A stretch of 13,416 nucleotides of DNA from Bacteroidota bacterium. GTDB lineage: Bacteria; Bacteroidota; Bacteroidia; Chitinophagales; Chitinophagaceae. The DNA is taken from the NCBI GenBank assembly GCA_947441205.1, contig CANETM010000018.1:1-13416 (forward strand). The letters are read 5' to 3'. Shown piece by piece: positions 5,774 through 13,416 of the stretch. The notes beneath the pieces were generated by a model. That model was not told the DNA's origin. It was given only the letters and a program-made list of their open reading frames with translations, and made no database searches. Each line of letters begins with the position of its first letter. Within the stretch, counting starts at the first letter, position 1. A program made the position numbers and the translations under genes.

Positions 5774-7702
5774 TTACCATCCTATGCCATAATCTTCGCC
5801 GTGATGGGCGCTTCCACCCCACATGCTACCGTGTTTCCAGTCAAAGAGTATTGCGTTTATGGGTCCATTAGTTCTATCATCAAAGCTTAAAGTATAACCC
5901 ATGCCGCGTAAATCCTTTCGCACCCAATCTGGTACATTATTGTTTAATAACAAATTACCTGCTCTTGGTTTTCTATCTTCAATTTTAGAGCCACCTAATG
6001 ATAACCACAATTGATTAGTGTTAATATTAGCAGCTTCAGTCGCTTCTTGCACCGTCATGCCAAACTCTACAACATTTAAAAAGAATTGTAATAAATTTTG
6101 ATCCTGTGTGTCACCACCCTGAACACCAAATGCCATATAAGGTTTTCCGTCTTTCATTGCAATACTTGGTGTTAAAGTAACACGAGGTCTTTTCCCAGGT
6201 GCAACTACATTAAATGGATTTATAGAAGAGTCTAAAACAAAACTTTGCATACGCTGACTCATTCCCACACCTGTATTTCCTGCAATCACTGCTGGCAACC
6301 ATCCACCACTTGGGGTAATAGATACCACCCAACCTTCTTTGTCAGCCGCTTCTACCGTTGTAGTACCTTTCCATAAACGATCCATATAGGCAGCATCGGT
6401 AGGTAATATTGTTTCATTATATGAAACTGCATCATGCGCTGGTAAGAAACTATTTTTTGATTTACTTGAATCTGATGATGGCTTATATCCTCTAGCTTTT
6501 ATTAAATCCATATAAGGATTTTGTTTTCCTTCAAAAGGATAAGGATCCCCTGGACCTGCCGTTGGATTATTGCTGATAAAATTAATTTCACTTGCTCTTT
6601 GTTTTGCGTACTCCTTACTCAACAAGCCTTTCATAGGTTGGTTCACAGCAAAGCGAGGATCTCCATAATAAAAATCACGATCAGCAAAACTTAAATTCAT
6701 TGCTTGATATAGGGTATGAATATATCTTGATGAATTATAGCCCATGCTTTTTAAATCAAAGTTTTCTAAAATATTTAATGCTTGTAACAATACTGGTCCC
6801 TGTGTCCATTGTTGTAGTTTATATACATCAATGCCCTTATAATTAGTATGTGTAGTAGCTTCTTCAACCGGCTTCCAATTGGCTAAATCGGCTTTAGTAA
6901 TTAATCCGCCTTGTTCTTGTGCCCCTCTTACAAATTCATCAGCAATATCCCCCGTATAAAAACGATCGTATGCTGCTTGAATCGCTTCTTTTCTTGACTT
7001 TCCTTTTTTTAGGGCTGCTTGTTCGGCATCTACCATTTTTTGAAGTGTGTTTAATAAATCCTGCTGAACAAAAATTTCACCTGCCTCAGGTGCTTCTCTT
7101 TTTTGTCCCAAATGTGGCAACAACACTTTTTTGCTATACGGCCATTCTTTAATTCTTCCCTTTCCTCTTTCAATACTATTTGCAGTTTGTGCATCAATGG
7201 GATAGCCAGCAGCTAGTTCCATGGCAGGTGCTAATACTTCCTTTAGACTCATTGATCCATAAGCAGACAGCATATAACAAATACCTCCTGGCGTACCAGG
7301 TGTGGTTGCTGCCAAAGGACCAAATTCAGGAGGAAAATTATAGCCTTTTGATTTAAAAAAAGAAGGGGTTGCGCCAGTAGGTGCCACACCCATCGCATTG
7401 ATAGCAATTACTTGTTTGGTATTAGGGTTATATATTAATGCTTGTGTTTCTCCGCCCCAGCTAAGTACATCCCACATGGTGCAAGTAGCTGCTAACATAG
7501 CACAAGCAGCATCAACAGCATTTCCACCACGATCAAATATTTTAGCCCCAGCGGTTGCAGCTAATGGTTTTCCTGTAATGGCCATCCAGTTTTTACCATG
7601 CAGGGGTGGTTTTTGAGTTTGTTGTGCTTCCACTGAATTTGACATTGTCAGCATCAGTAATACATAAAGTATTTTTTCAAAAAATAGTTTCGCTTTTTTC
7701 AT
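5774..7702 (-). CDS. Gamma-glutamyltransferase-family (Ntn hydrolase) exported enzyme
   Basis: This 642-residue proenzyme has a Sec signal (residues 1-26, ending SVEAQ). The family core is clear: RGGNAVDAACAM (58-69), LSWGGETQALIY (80-91), and the large/small subunit junction near WKGTTTVEAADKEGW. By alignment with classical enzymes (QTTHYSVVD in E. coli), self-cleavage should occur between Gly446 and Thr447, making Thr447 the nucleophile of the small subunit. Two Thr follow, and the His of the usual TTH is replaced by Thr449. PGKRPRVTLTPSIA (502-515) and GVQGGDTQDQN (526-536) match the conserved small-subunit core. Such enzymes hydrolyse or transfer gamma-glutamyl groups (glutathione, gamma-Glu peptides). 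Related members act on other acyl amides. The total length is on the long side for the family. It diverges from the alpha/beta hydrolase gene across 141 bases. Confidence 0.87.
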   Translation of the reverse strand: MKKAKLFFEKILYVLLMLTMSNSVEAQQTQKPPLHGKNWMAITGKPLAATAGAKIFDRGGNAVDAACAMLAATCTMWDVLSWGGETQALIYNPNTKQVIAINAMGVAPTGATPSFFKSKGYNFPPEFGPLAATTPGTPGGICYMLSAYGSMSLKEVLAPAMELAAGYPIDAQTANSIERGKGRIKEWPYSKKVLLPHLGQKREAPEAGEIFVQQDLLNTLQKMVDAEQAALKKGKSRKEAIQAAYDRFYTGDIADEFVRGAQEQGGLITKADLANWKPVEEATTHTNYKGIDVYKLQQWTQGPVLLQALNILENFDLKSMGYNSSRYIHTLYQAMNLSFADRDFYYGDPRFAVNQPMKGLLSKEYAKQRASEINFISNNPTAGPGDPYPFEGKQNPYMDLIKARGYKPSSDSSKSKNSFLPAHDAVSYNETILPTDAAYMDRLWKGTTTVEAADKEGWVVSITPSGGWLPAVIAGNTGVGMSQRMQSFVLDSSINPFNVVAPGKRPRVTLTPSIAMKDGKPYMAFGVQGGDTQDQNLLQFFLNVVEFGMTVQEATEAANINTNQLWLSLGGSKIEDRKPRAGNLLLNNNVPDWVRKDLRGMGYTLSFDDRTNGPINAILFDWKHGSMWGGSAHHGEDYGIGW

Positions 7703-7843
7703 ATCATTGAATTGTTCTCCGAAAATAATGTTTTAATAGCATTATATTTATACCATTATTCAAGAATAAATTTAAAATTATTTAACTTGAACCAGGGAGT
7801 TTAATACGAGCATTCAATCAGTTTAATAATTGCTACAAATAAT

Positions 7844-8800
7844 ATGATGGGAAAATTTCTAAAACTAAGCAGCTATTTTCTTTTAACCTTAATCGGGTTA
7901 ACCCTTATGACAGTAATGGTGGTTGGGCAAAAAGACATTCCCAGAAATGAGCTAAAGCTAAAATACACCAATGAAGCTTCAAAGTTTATGCCCATTATGG
8001 GCATGAATGTGCATTATAGAGACCAGGGCAATCCGCAAGACAGCATACCACTTGTTTTAATTCACGGAACCTCCTCTTCCTTACATACATGGGAAAAAGT
8101 TACTTATATTTTAAATGATTCGAGTTACGGAAATAAAAGAGTAATCACATTAGATATGCCCGCTTTTGGATTAACCGGACCTAATCCAGAAAATAAATAC
8201 TCCTATGAAAATTTTACCGCAGTCATTGATTCCCTATTAATTAAATTAAATGTGACTACCTGTATGATTGGCGGTAACTCACTGGGAGGAGGTATTGCCT
8301 GGCATTACACGGTTGCACATCCAAATAAAGTAGCAAAGCTAATTTTGATTGATGCTACCGGTTATCCGAAAAAAAATGAAAAAGGTTCACTTGGTTTTAT
8401 CATAGCTCAAATCCCAGTCATCAATAATTTATTACTTTATATTACGCCTAAATCACTTGTCCAAAAAAGTTTGGAAGATGTATACTATAATAAAAGTTTA
8501 TTGGAGCAAAGTACGGTTACCAGATACCATGAATTTTTATTATGCGAGGGAAACCGAATGGCAACTCTTTCCTTATTTAAAAATAAAATAGCCCAAAACC
8601 CTGAGCTCATTAAAAAAATACAAACACCAACCTTGATTTTGTGGGGTAGAGAAGACGGGTTGATTAGTGTTGATAATGTGCAACTTTTTAATCAAGATAT
8701 AAAAAATAGTAAAGTAGTCATATTAGATAAAGTAGGACATGTTCCTAATGAAGAAGCTCCGCAAGAAGTAGCAGATGCTATTTATAATTTTATTAAATAA
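7844..8800 (+). CDS. Alpha/beta-hydrolase, membrane-anchored or exported
   Basis: This 318-residue protein has an N-terminal hydrophobic segment (about residues 9-28), which is a signal anchor or signal peptide. The catalytic domain should therefore face the periplasm. The fold features are all present: oxyanion-hole HGTSSS (74-79), nucleophile elbow GGNSLGG (143-149) with Ser146, acid Asp271 in LWGREDGLI, and His299 in VGHVPNEE. The helical cap (about 180-250) is of the usual size. It resembles the MhpC/haloperoxidase-like group, which includes esterases, C-C hydrolases and acyl hydrolases, so the reaction cannot be named. A second ATG three bases downstream is an equally possible start. It lies 20 bases upstream of the D-aminoacylase-like lipoprotein gene and is almost certainly co-transcribed with it. 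Confidence 0.88.
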   Translation: MMGKFLKLSSYFLLTLIGLTLMTVMVVGQKDIPRNELKLKYTNEASKFMPIMGMNVHYRDQGNPQDSIPLVLIHGTSSSLHTWEKVTYILNDSSYGNKRVITLDMPAFGLTGPNPENKYSYENFTAVIDSLLIKLNVTTCMIGGNSLGGGIAWHYTVAHPNKVAKLILIDATGYPKKNEKGSLGFIIAQIPVINNLLLYITPKSLVQKSLEDVYYNKSLLEQSTVTRYHEFLLCEGNRMATLSLFKNKIAQNPELIKKIQTPTLILWGREDGLISVDNVQLFNQDIKNSKVVILDKVGHVPNEEAPQEVADAIYNFIK

Positions 8801-8820
8801 ATCCTTAAAATATAAAACCT

Positions 8821-10491
8821 ATGAAAAATGTTATTGCAATTGTACTTGTAATAGTACTTACTTCCTGTGGTTCCAATCAGTATGATACCATTATAAAAAA
8901 CGGACTGGTATATGATGGTAATGGAGGCGAACCTTATAAAGCCGATATCGCTATTAAGGGCGATACCATTGCATTTATTGGAGATTTGTCAAATGCAACT
9001 GCTACGAATGTGGTGGATGCAAAAGGTATGGCAGTTAGCCCCGGATTTATAAATATGTTAAGTTGGGCACCTATGTCATTGATGATTGACGGAAATTCAC
9101 AAGGGGATATACGTCAAGGTGTAACCCTAGAGGTTTTTGGAGAAGGTGGTAGTATGGGTCCTTTAAATGCCAAGATGAAACAACAAATGATAGACGACCA
9201 AACAGGTAAATTAAAATTACCTGTAGAGTGGAACACACTTGGTGAGTATATGCATTATATGGAGAAAAAAGGAATCAGTTGCAATATTGCATCTTTTGTG
9301 GGGGCAACAACCATTAGAGAAAATGTTATTGGTGAAGATAACCGAGCACCATCTGAAAAAGAATTACTACAAATGCAAGCATTGGTAAAACAAGCAATGG
9401 AAGAAGGTGCTTTGGGTGTGGGCAGTTCTTTGATTTATCCGCCAGCATTTTTTGCAAAAACAGAAGAATTAATTGCATTGTGTAAAGCAGCTGCACCTTA
9501 TGGGGGCGGTTATATTTCTCATATGCGAAGCGAAGGAAATAATTTTATTGAAGCAGTGAATGAATTAATCACCATTGCTAAAGAAGCTAAAGTTCATGGT
9601 GAAATTTATCACTTGAAAGCGGGCGGAAAAAACAATTGGCCTAAAATGGATTCTGTCATAAAATTAGTGGAGGCAGCTAGAGCAGGTGGTATTGATATTG
9701 CAGCGAATATGTATACTTATACAGCAGGTGCCACAGGTATGACTGCTGCCATGCCTCCTTCCTTACAAGATGGTGGTTTTGGAAAATTGTGGACACGATT
9801 ACAAGATCCAAAAATCAGAAAGGAAATGATTAAAGCCATGAAGACAAACGCGAAAGATTGGGAAAATTTATATTATGGAACCGGCGGTCCTGATAAGGTT
9901 TTATTACTTGGTTTTAGAAGAGACTCTTTATTTAAATATGCAGGAAAATCACTTGCAGAAGTTGCTAAAATTAGAAATACCACAGCTGAAGATTGTGCAA
10001 TTGATTTAATTATTCAAGATAGTAGTCGTGTTGAGGTAGCTTACTTTTTAATGAGTGAAGAAAATGTAAAAAAACAAATTGCACTTCCATGGGTAAGCTT
10101 TGGATCAGATGCTGGATCGGGGTCGAACGAAGGCATTTTTTTAGAGCAAAGCAATCACCCTCGTGCCTATGGAAACTTTGCTAGGGTATTAGGAAAATAT
10201 GTAAGAGAAGAAAAAGTGATTCCATTACAATTAGCCATTCATAAATTAGCTAAAGTAGCTGCTACAAGTTTGCATTTAAGTAAGTATGGTGAATTGAAAG
10301 TGGGTAAGAATGCCGATGTATTGGTTTTTGATCCAGCTAAAGTTTCAGATCATGCTACTTATGAAAAACCAATTCAATATGCAACGGGAATGATACATGT
10401 TTTTGTAAATGGGAAGCAAGTGTTGAAAGACGGAGAACATACCAATGCTAAACCAGGTAAGTTTGTAAAAGGCGAAGGAGCAAAACTATAA
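8821..10491 (+). CDS. D-aminoacylase-type amidohydrolase lipoprotein lacking the HxH motif
   Basis: This 556-residue member of the amidohydrolase superfamily is in the N-acyl-D-amino-acid deacylase group. The signal ends in LTSC, with Cys16 as the lipidation site, so it is membrane-anchored outside the cytoplasm. The N-terminal beta-sandwich (YDTIIKNGLVYDGNGG, 21-36) and its C-terminal half (GELKVGKNADVLVFDP, 490-505) enclose the TIM barrel. The usual PGFIDxHxH reads PGFINMLSW (74-82), so both metal-binding His are replaced (Leu80, Trp82). Other ligand-like residues remain: His234 (YISHMRSEG), His264 (IYHLKAG), Asp430 (FGSDAG), and Glu108 in GEGG near the position of the zinc-binding Cys of D-aminoacylase. 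A mononuclear metal site is therefore possible. From memory, related proteins with the same NMLSW variant exist, so it may be a distinct subfamily. Its stop codon overlaps that of the convergent PLP-enzyme gene. Confidence 0.85.
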   Translation: MKNVIAIVLVIVLTSCGSNQYDTIIKNGLVYDGNGGEPYKADIAIKGDTIAFIGDLSNATATNVVDAKGMAVSPGFINMLSWAPMSLMIDGNSQGDIRQGVTLEVFGEGGSMGPLNAKMKQQMIDDQTGKLKLPVEWNTLGEYMHYMEKKGISCNIASFVGATTIRENVIGEDNRAPSEKELLQMQALVKQAMEEGALGVGSSLIYPPAFFAKTEELIALCKAAAPYGGGYISHMRSEGNNFIEAVNELITIAKEAKVHGEIYHLKAGGKNNWPKMDSVIKLVEAARAGGIDIAANMYTYTAGATGMTAAMPPSLQDGGFGKLWTRLQDPKIRKEMIKAMKTNAKDWENLYYGTGGPDKVLLLGFRRDSLFKYAGKSLAEVAKIRNTTAEDCAIDLIIQDSSRVEVAYFLMSEENVKKQIALPWVSFGSDAGSGSNEGIFLEQSNHPRAYGNFARVLGKYVREEKVIPLQLAIHKLAKVAATSLHLSKYGELKVGKNADVLVFDPAKVSDHATYEKPIQYATGMIHVFVNGKQVLKDGEHTNAKPGKFVKGEGAKL

Positions 10492-11667
10492 TTTCGCTAA
10501 TGCATTTTCCAAATCCATAATTAAGTCTTCTACATTTTCAATACCCACTGAATAGCGAATTAAACTTTCTGGTATGCCTAACTGTTTACGCTGTGCTTCG
10601 GTTAACTCAACATGGCTTGTTGTTCTTGGTGGACCCGCTAAAGTACTTACTGATCCTAAACTTGCTGCTAAATGAACGAGTTGTAAGGAAGTTAATAGCT
10701 TAGCTACATTTTCATAACCACCTACTAATGCAAAACTCATGATACCACCAAAGCCACTCATTTGTGCTTTAGCAATTTCATGACCAGGGTGTGTAGGCAA
10801 ACCTGGATAAAATACATCCTGCACTTTTGGATGTGCTTTTAAATAATGTGCAATTTTTAAAGCGGAAGCATTTTGTCTTTCAATTCTCAATTCCAGTGTT
10901 TTCATACCTCTTGCAATCATATAAGCAGGATCGGCTTGTAAACTTGCACCATTAATTTCTCGGTAGTTATATACTTTTTGGACTAATTCTTTTTTACCAG
11001 CAAGCACTCCTCCCATTGCATCGGAGTGACCACATAAAAATTTCGTAGCACTATGTAAAACCAAGTCAGCACCAAGTGCTAAAGGGTTTTGATTGATGGG
11101 TGTTGCAAAAGTATTATCTACCACCACAATCGCACCCACTTTTTTTGCAGCGGCTGCCAAGCGTTTAATATCCACTACTTTTAAAGTAGGATTCGTTGGT
11201 GTTTCTAAATACACCATATCACAACCCTTTGCAATTTCTTTTTCAAAATTTTCAAAATCAGTCGTGTCACATAAAGTAACATGGACATTATTAAGGGGTA
11301 AAAAATCTAAAAATATTTTACTCGTTCCGCCGTAATTATCTTTTTGAGACACAACTCTTTTCCCTGCTGTTAAAAAAGTATACAGCGTATTGCTAATAGC
11401 TGCCATCCCTGTTGCAAAGGAGGTAGCAGCTTCGGCGCCTTCTAGTATTCGAATTTTTTCCTCAAGTGCACCAACGGTTGGATTGGTATTACGACTGTAT
11501 ATAAAACCTTCCGCTTTACCTAGTGAAACCTGATGCCACTTTTCAACGTCATTGTAAGCAAATGCTACGCTATTAACAATGGGTGTGGTTACCGCTCCAC
11601 TTACATTTAAATCACCCTCGCCACCCCATACTGCTTTTGTACTTTTATTAAATTTAGACAAGTCCAT
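10486..11667 (-). CDS. Cys/Met-metabolism PLP-dependent enzyme (cystathionine gamma-lyase/synthase-like)
   Basis: This 393-residue fold-type I PLP enzyme is cytoplasmic, with no signal. Cofactor residues are intact: Lys209 in HSATKFLCGH forms the Schiff base, Asp184 (VVVDNTFATP) pairs with the pyridine nitrogen, Tyr112 in NYGGT stacks on PLP, and Tyr57/Arg59 (IYSRNTNPT) bind the phosphate of the partner subunit. Family reactions are transsulfuration and gamma-elimination (cystathionine, homocysteine, methionine). Gly replaces the Cys diagnostic of methionine gamma-lyase. The segment SLGSVSTLAGPPRTTSHVELT (336-356) differs from the usual SLGGxESL..P..MTH, with Ser341 at the position of the specificity Glu of classic cystathionine gamma-lyase. 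The exact substrate is thus uncertain. It lies 12 bases after the serine hydrolase gene, probably in the same transcript, and its 3' end overlaps the convergent amidohydrolase gene by 6 bases. Confidence 0.88.
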   Translation of the reverse strand: MDLSKFNKSTKAVWGGEGDLNVSGAVTTPIVNSVAFAYNDVEKWHQVSLGKAEGFIYSRNTNPTVGALEEKIRILEGAEAATSFATGMAAISNTLYTFLTAGKRVVSQKDNYGGTSKIFLDFLPLNNVHVTLCDTTDFENFEKEIAKGCDMVYLETPTNPTLKVVDIKRLAAAAKKVGAIVVVDNTFATPINQNPLALGADLVLHSATKFLCGHSDAMGGVLAGKKELVQKVYNYREINGASLQADPAYMIARGMKTLELRIERQNASALKIAHYLKAHPKVQDVFYPGLPTHPGHEIAKAQMSGFGGIMSFALVGGYENVAKLLTSLQLVHLAASLGSVSTLAGPPRTTSHVELTEAQRKQLGIPESLIRYSVGIENVEDLIMDLENALAKL

Positions 11668-11679
11668 TTTATTACTTAT

Positions 11680-13194
11680 TTATTTTGTTTTTGTTAATTG
11701 AATGCCATCAAAATCTAACTTATCTATTTTACCAGTCGGACTCATAAAAAACTGAGCCCCCGTTTTGCCATTCCATTTTTGATCCCACTCAATCGTAAAA
11801 GTATCGTAATTAAAATGAACTAAGTTTCCTGTACCTAATTTTATATTTGACGCTTGCAATACACCATTGTTCAACGTAATAGCAATAGTCCCATATAAAG
11901 GATCACTATAAATACCTGTATAGGCTTCTAAAGCAAGGGTTGGCTTGGTGTTAAGCACTCTTTGTGCTTCCTGATCTTGTTCCGCTTTTTTCGCCTTAGC
12001 TTTAATACCTCCATATAATTTTAAAAATTCGGTACTCCAGTCAGTATCACCACCAACTGCATACATATCCATTGCTTTAAACATTAAGGCATGTCTTGCT
12101 TCGGCATGATCTAAATTTGCAAAAACATACACCCCTGTTTTAAGTGCGGGCATTTGTCCATGAATAGCAATTTCTCCTGATAAAGAACCTGTATGAAAAT
12201 TTAATTTTTGTCCTTTATAATCCTGCTGAAACCAACCTAATGCATAAGTGGTAAAGTTTGGTTTTGTTAATTGGGCTGTTGGATAAAAACCATCTTCCGT
12301 TACAAAGGTTTGAGGCTTTAATAATGTTTTCCAAGTTTCGGCACTCACAAGTCTACCCCCTTCATATTTACTACTATCAATCATACATTTAACCCAAACT
12401 GAAATATCATCAATAGTTGAATATACTGAACCTGCAGCACCCACTCTGTCTGCCGTGTCTCTAATTATTCTTTCCACTTTACCATCAATCGTATAATGTG
12501 CTTGTGAAATATTATCATCCATTATTCTACTCAATAAGGGTACCGTACGTTTCATGCCAAGTGGTTTAAATATATGCGCAGTTACATAATCAGCCCAGGT
12601 TTCACCACTTACTTTTTCAATTACTTTTCCAGCGATATGATAAAAAATATTTTGATAAATAAAACTTGACCTGAAGGAGTAGCTTGGTTGTACAAATTGC
12701 ATTTTATCAATGATTTCATCACCCGTTAAAATATTCATACCCCATAAAAAATCGGTATTACCAACACCCGAATTGTGTAAGAATAAATCTCTTACACGCA
12801 TTTGAGTAGTTACATAAGGTTCATATAATCTAAATTCGGGTAAATACTTAATTACAGGATCGTCCCAATTAATCTTTCCCTCATCCACTAATATACCCAT
12901 AGCCGCTGCTGTCATAGCTTTAGTTGTGGAAGCACAAGCAAAGTAGGTATCATTATTTACGGGTACGTTTGTTTGAACAGACTTTACTCCATAGGTTTTT
13001 TTGAAAACCACTTGATTATTTTTTACCACTACAATAGCAAGTCCTGGGATATTCCAGTCCTTCACTGCTTTTTGAGCATACGCATCAAATTCAGTGTTAA
13101 TGTCTTGGTTGTTTTTTTGTTTAGTTGTTTGGACAATAAGGCAATTGCTCAATAATAATAAACTAATAAAAGAAAGTCGGAAAAGGTTTTTCAT
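11680..13194 (-). CDS. Exported serine hydrolase, beta-lactamase family, with C-terminal DUF3471-like domain
   Basis: This 504-residue protein has an N-terminal signal with a possible lipobox (LLSNC, Cys18), so it acts in the periplasm or on a membrane face. The class C beta-lactamase/D,D-peptidase fold shows SxxK as Ser89-Thr-Thr-Lys92, YxN as Tyr180-Gln-Asn182 and HTG at 334-336. These are the three canonical motifs, all intact. About 95 residues after an Ala/Lys-rich linker (397-412) form a beta-rich domain (LEAYTGIYSDPLYGTIAITLNNG, 422-444), as in the DUF3471 appendage of many Bacteroidota serine hydrolases. Possible activities include D,D-peptidase, D-aminopeptidase or esterase. The motifs do not decide between them. 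It is first in a two-gene - strand unit and diverges from an amidohydrolase gene across 103 bases. Confidence 0.9.
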   Translation of the reverse strand: MKNLFRLSFISLLLLSNCLIVQTTKQKNNQDINTEFDAYAQKAVKDWNIPGLAIVVVKNNQVVFKKTYGVKSVQTNVPVNNDTYFACASTTKAMTAAAMGILVDEGKINWDDPVIKYLPEFRLYEPYVTTQMRVRDLFLHNSGVGNTDFLWGMNILTGDEIIDKMQFVQPSYSFRSSFIYQNIFYHIAGKVIEKVSGETWADYVTAHIFKPLGMKRTVPLLSRIMDDNISQAHYTIDGKVERIIRDTADRVGAAGSVYSTIDDISVWVKCMIDSSKYEGGRLVSAETWKTLLKPQTFVTEDGFYPTAQLTKPNFTTYALGWFQQDYKGQKLNFHTGSLSGEIAIHGQMPALKTGVYVFANLDHAEARHALMFKAMDMYAVGGDTDWSTEFLKLYGGIKAKAKKAEQDQEAQRVLNTKPTLALEAYTGIYSDPLYGTIAITLNNGVLQASNIKLGTGNLVHFNYDTFTIEWDQKWNGKTGAQFFMSPTGKIDKLDFDGIQLTKTK

Positions 13195-13272
13195 AATAGT
13201 AGATATATGCTTAAAATTACAAATTTCTCACTAGCATTCCATGATAATTTATCTTATATAAATAGGATTTAG

Positions 13273-13280
13273 TAAATTTA
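13273..13280 (+). promoter_or_regulatory. Possible -7 box for the second amidohydrolase gene
   Basis: TAAATTTA at 13273-13280 differs from TAnnTTTG only in the last base and ends 17 bases before the ATG at 13298. That spacing is close to the boxes ahead of 254 and 3349. No convincing TTG is found at the right distance upstream (only CTTA at 13253-13256), so support is weak. Confidence 0.25.
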
Positions 13281-13297
13281 TAGATAAAGTACATTTT

Positions 13298-13416
13298 ATG
13301 AAAAAATATCAATTCCTTGTTTGCATATTAATTAGTCAAATAACATTCGCACAAAATGCTGATTACATTCTTAGAAATGGTAAGGTGATGGATGGGACTG
13401 GAAATCATTGGCAAAT
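13298..13416 (+). CDS. N-terminus of a second exported amidohydrolase (D-aminoacylase-like), truncated by the window end
   Basis: An ATG at 13298 opens a frame that runs to the window edge (39 complete codons). The first 18 residues (MKKYQFLVCILISQITFA, then QNADY) are a Sec signal, with cleavage likely after Ala18. The next residues ADYILRNGKVMDGTGNHW match the first strands of the amidohydrolase beta-sandwich. They closely parallel YDTIIKNGLVYDGNGG in the lipoprotein at 8821-10491. This one appears to be a soluble exported protein, not a lipoprotein. Its metal-binding region lies outside the window, so it is not known whether it keeps the HxH motif. It diverges from the serine hydrolase gene. 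Confidence 0.72.
   Translation, partial: MKKYQFLVCILISQITFAQNADYILRNGKVMDGTGNHWQ

Noticed and set aside
6919..7616. Plus-strand open frames (6919-7152, 7398-7616) opposite the gamma-glutamyltransferase gene
   Set aside because: They fall inside a well-supported gene on the other strand and have no family features. The same holds for 11093-11335 and 12973-13155.
7703..7843. Promoter and operator sites in the spacer between the divergent gamma-glutamyltransferase and alpha/beta hydrolase genes
   Set aside because: Only one-mismatch -7-like boxes on the minus strand (7720-7727, 7761-7768) were found, with no matching -33 element. A shared control region is likely but cannot be placed.
1..13416. 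CRISPR array, tRNA/rRNA genes, transposons, phage or toxin-antitoxin genes
   Set aside because: No spaced repeats, RNA gene signatures, transposase motifs or terminal inverted repeats were seen on either strand.

Overview
This window is an AT-rich, densely packed bacterial segment that looks chromosomal. It most likely comes from the phylum Bacteroidota, probably a Chitinophagaceae-like lineage. That placement rests on general features: many short lipoprotein or Sec signals, A-rich start regions with little Shine-Dalgarno signal, promoter-like TTG / TAnnTTTG boxes, and the gene families present. The genus cannot be fixed from sequence alone. No rRNA, tRNA, CRISPR array, insertion sequence or phage gene is visible, and no gene-free stretch exceeds about 150 bases.

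Left part (1-3283, + strand): the C-terminal end of a beta-lactamase-family serine hydrolase is followed by a tightly coupled three-gene exporter. It comprises a periplasmic adaptor lipoprotein, a FtsX/MacB-type permease and a LolD/MacB-type ATPase. The genes overlap by 4 bases or sit 1 base apart. No outer-membrane partner is present.

Middle part (3349-5714, + strand): a phytanoyl-CoA dioxygenase-family protein with an odd tandem-repeat N-terminus, an aldo/keto reductase whose real start seems to lie upstream of its first usable ATG, and a small secreted Dabb-domain protein. A strong bidirectional terminator separates this group from the next gene.

Right part (5774-13416): a mosaic of exported hydrolases in divergent and convergent pairs. 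A gamma-glutamyltransferase-family enzyme (-) diverges from an alpha/beta hydrolase and a D-aminoacylase-type amidohydrolase lipoprotein (+). That pair converges, with overlapping stop codons, on a Cys/Met-metabolism PLP enzyme that follows a serine hydrolase (-). The serine hydrolase diverges from a second amidohydrolase of the same superfamily, cut by the window edge. Serine hydrolase, gamma-glutamyl transferase, two D-aminoacylase-like proteins and a sulfur-amino-acid lyase-like enzyme together suggest scavenging or remodelling of peptides or acylated amino acids in the cell envelope. This is inference, not demonstrated.

The most noteworthy observations are: (i) the aldo/keto reductase reading frame extends upstream with family-like residues but no ATG/GTG/TTG start; (ii) the D-aminoacylase-like lipoprotein lacks the HxH metal motif while keeping other ligand-like residues; (iii) a 12-bp in-frame tandem repeat, each unit beginning with ATG, sits at the start of the dioxygenase gene. 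I do not see a clear defence or wholly new system here.
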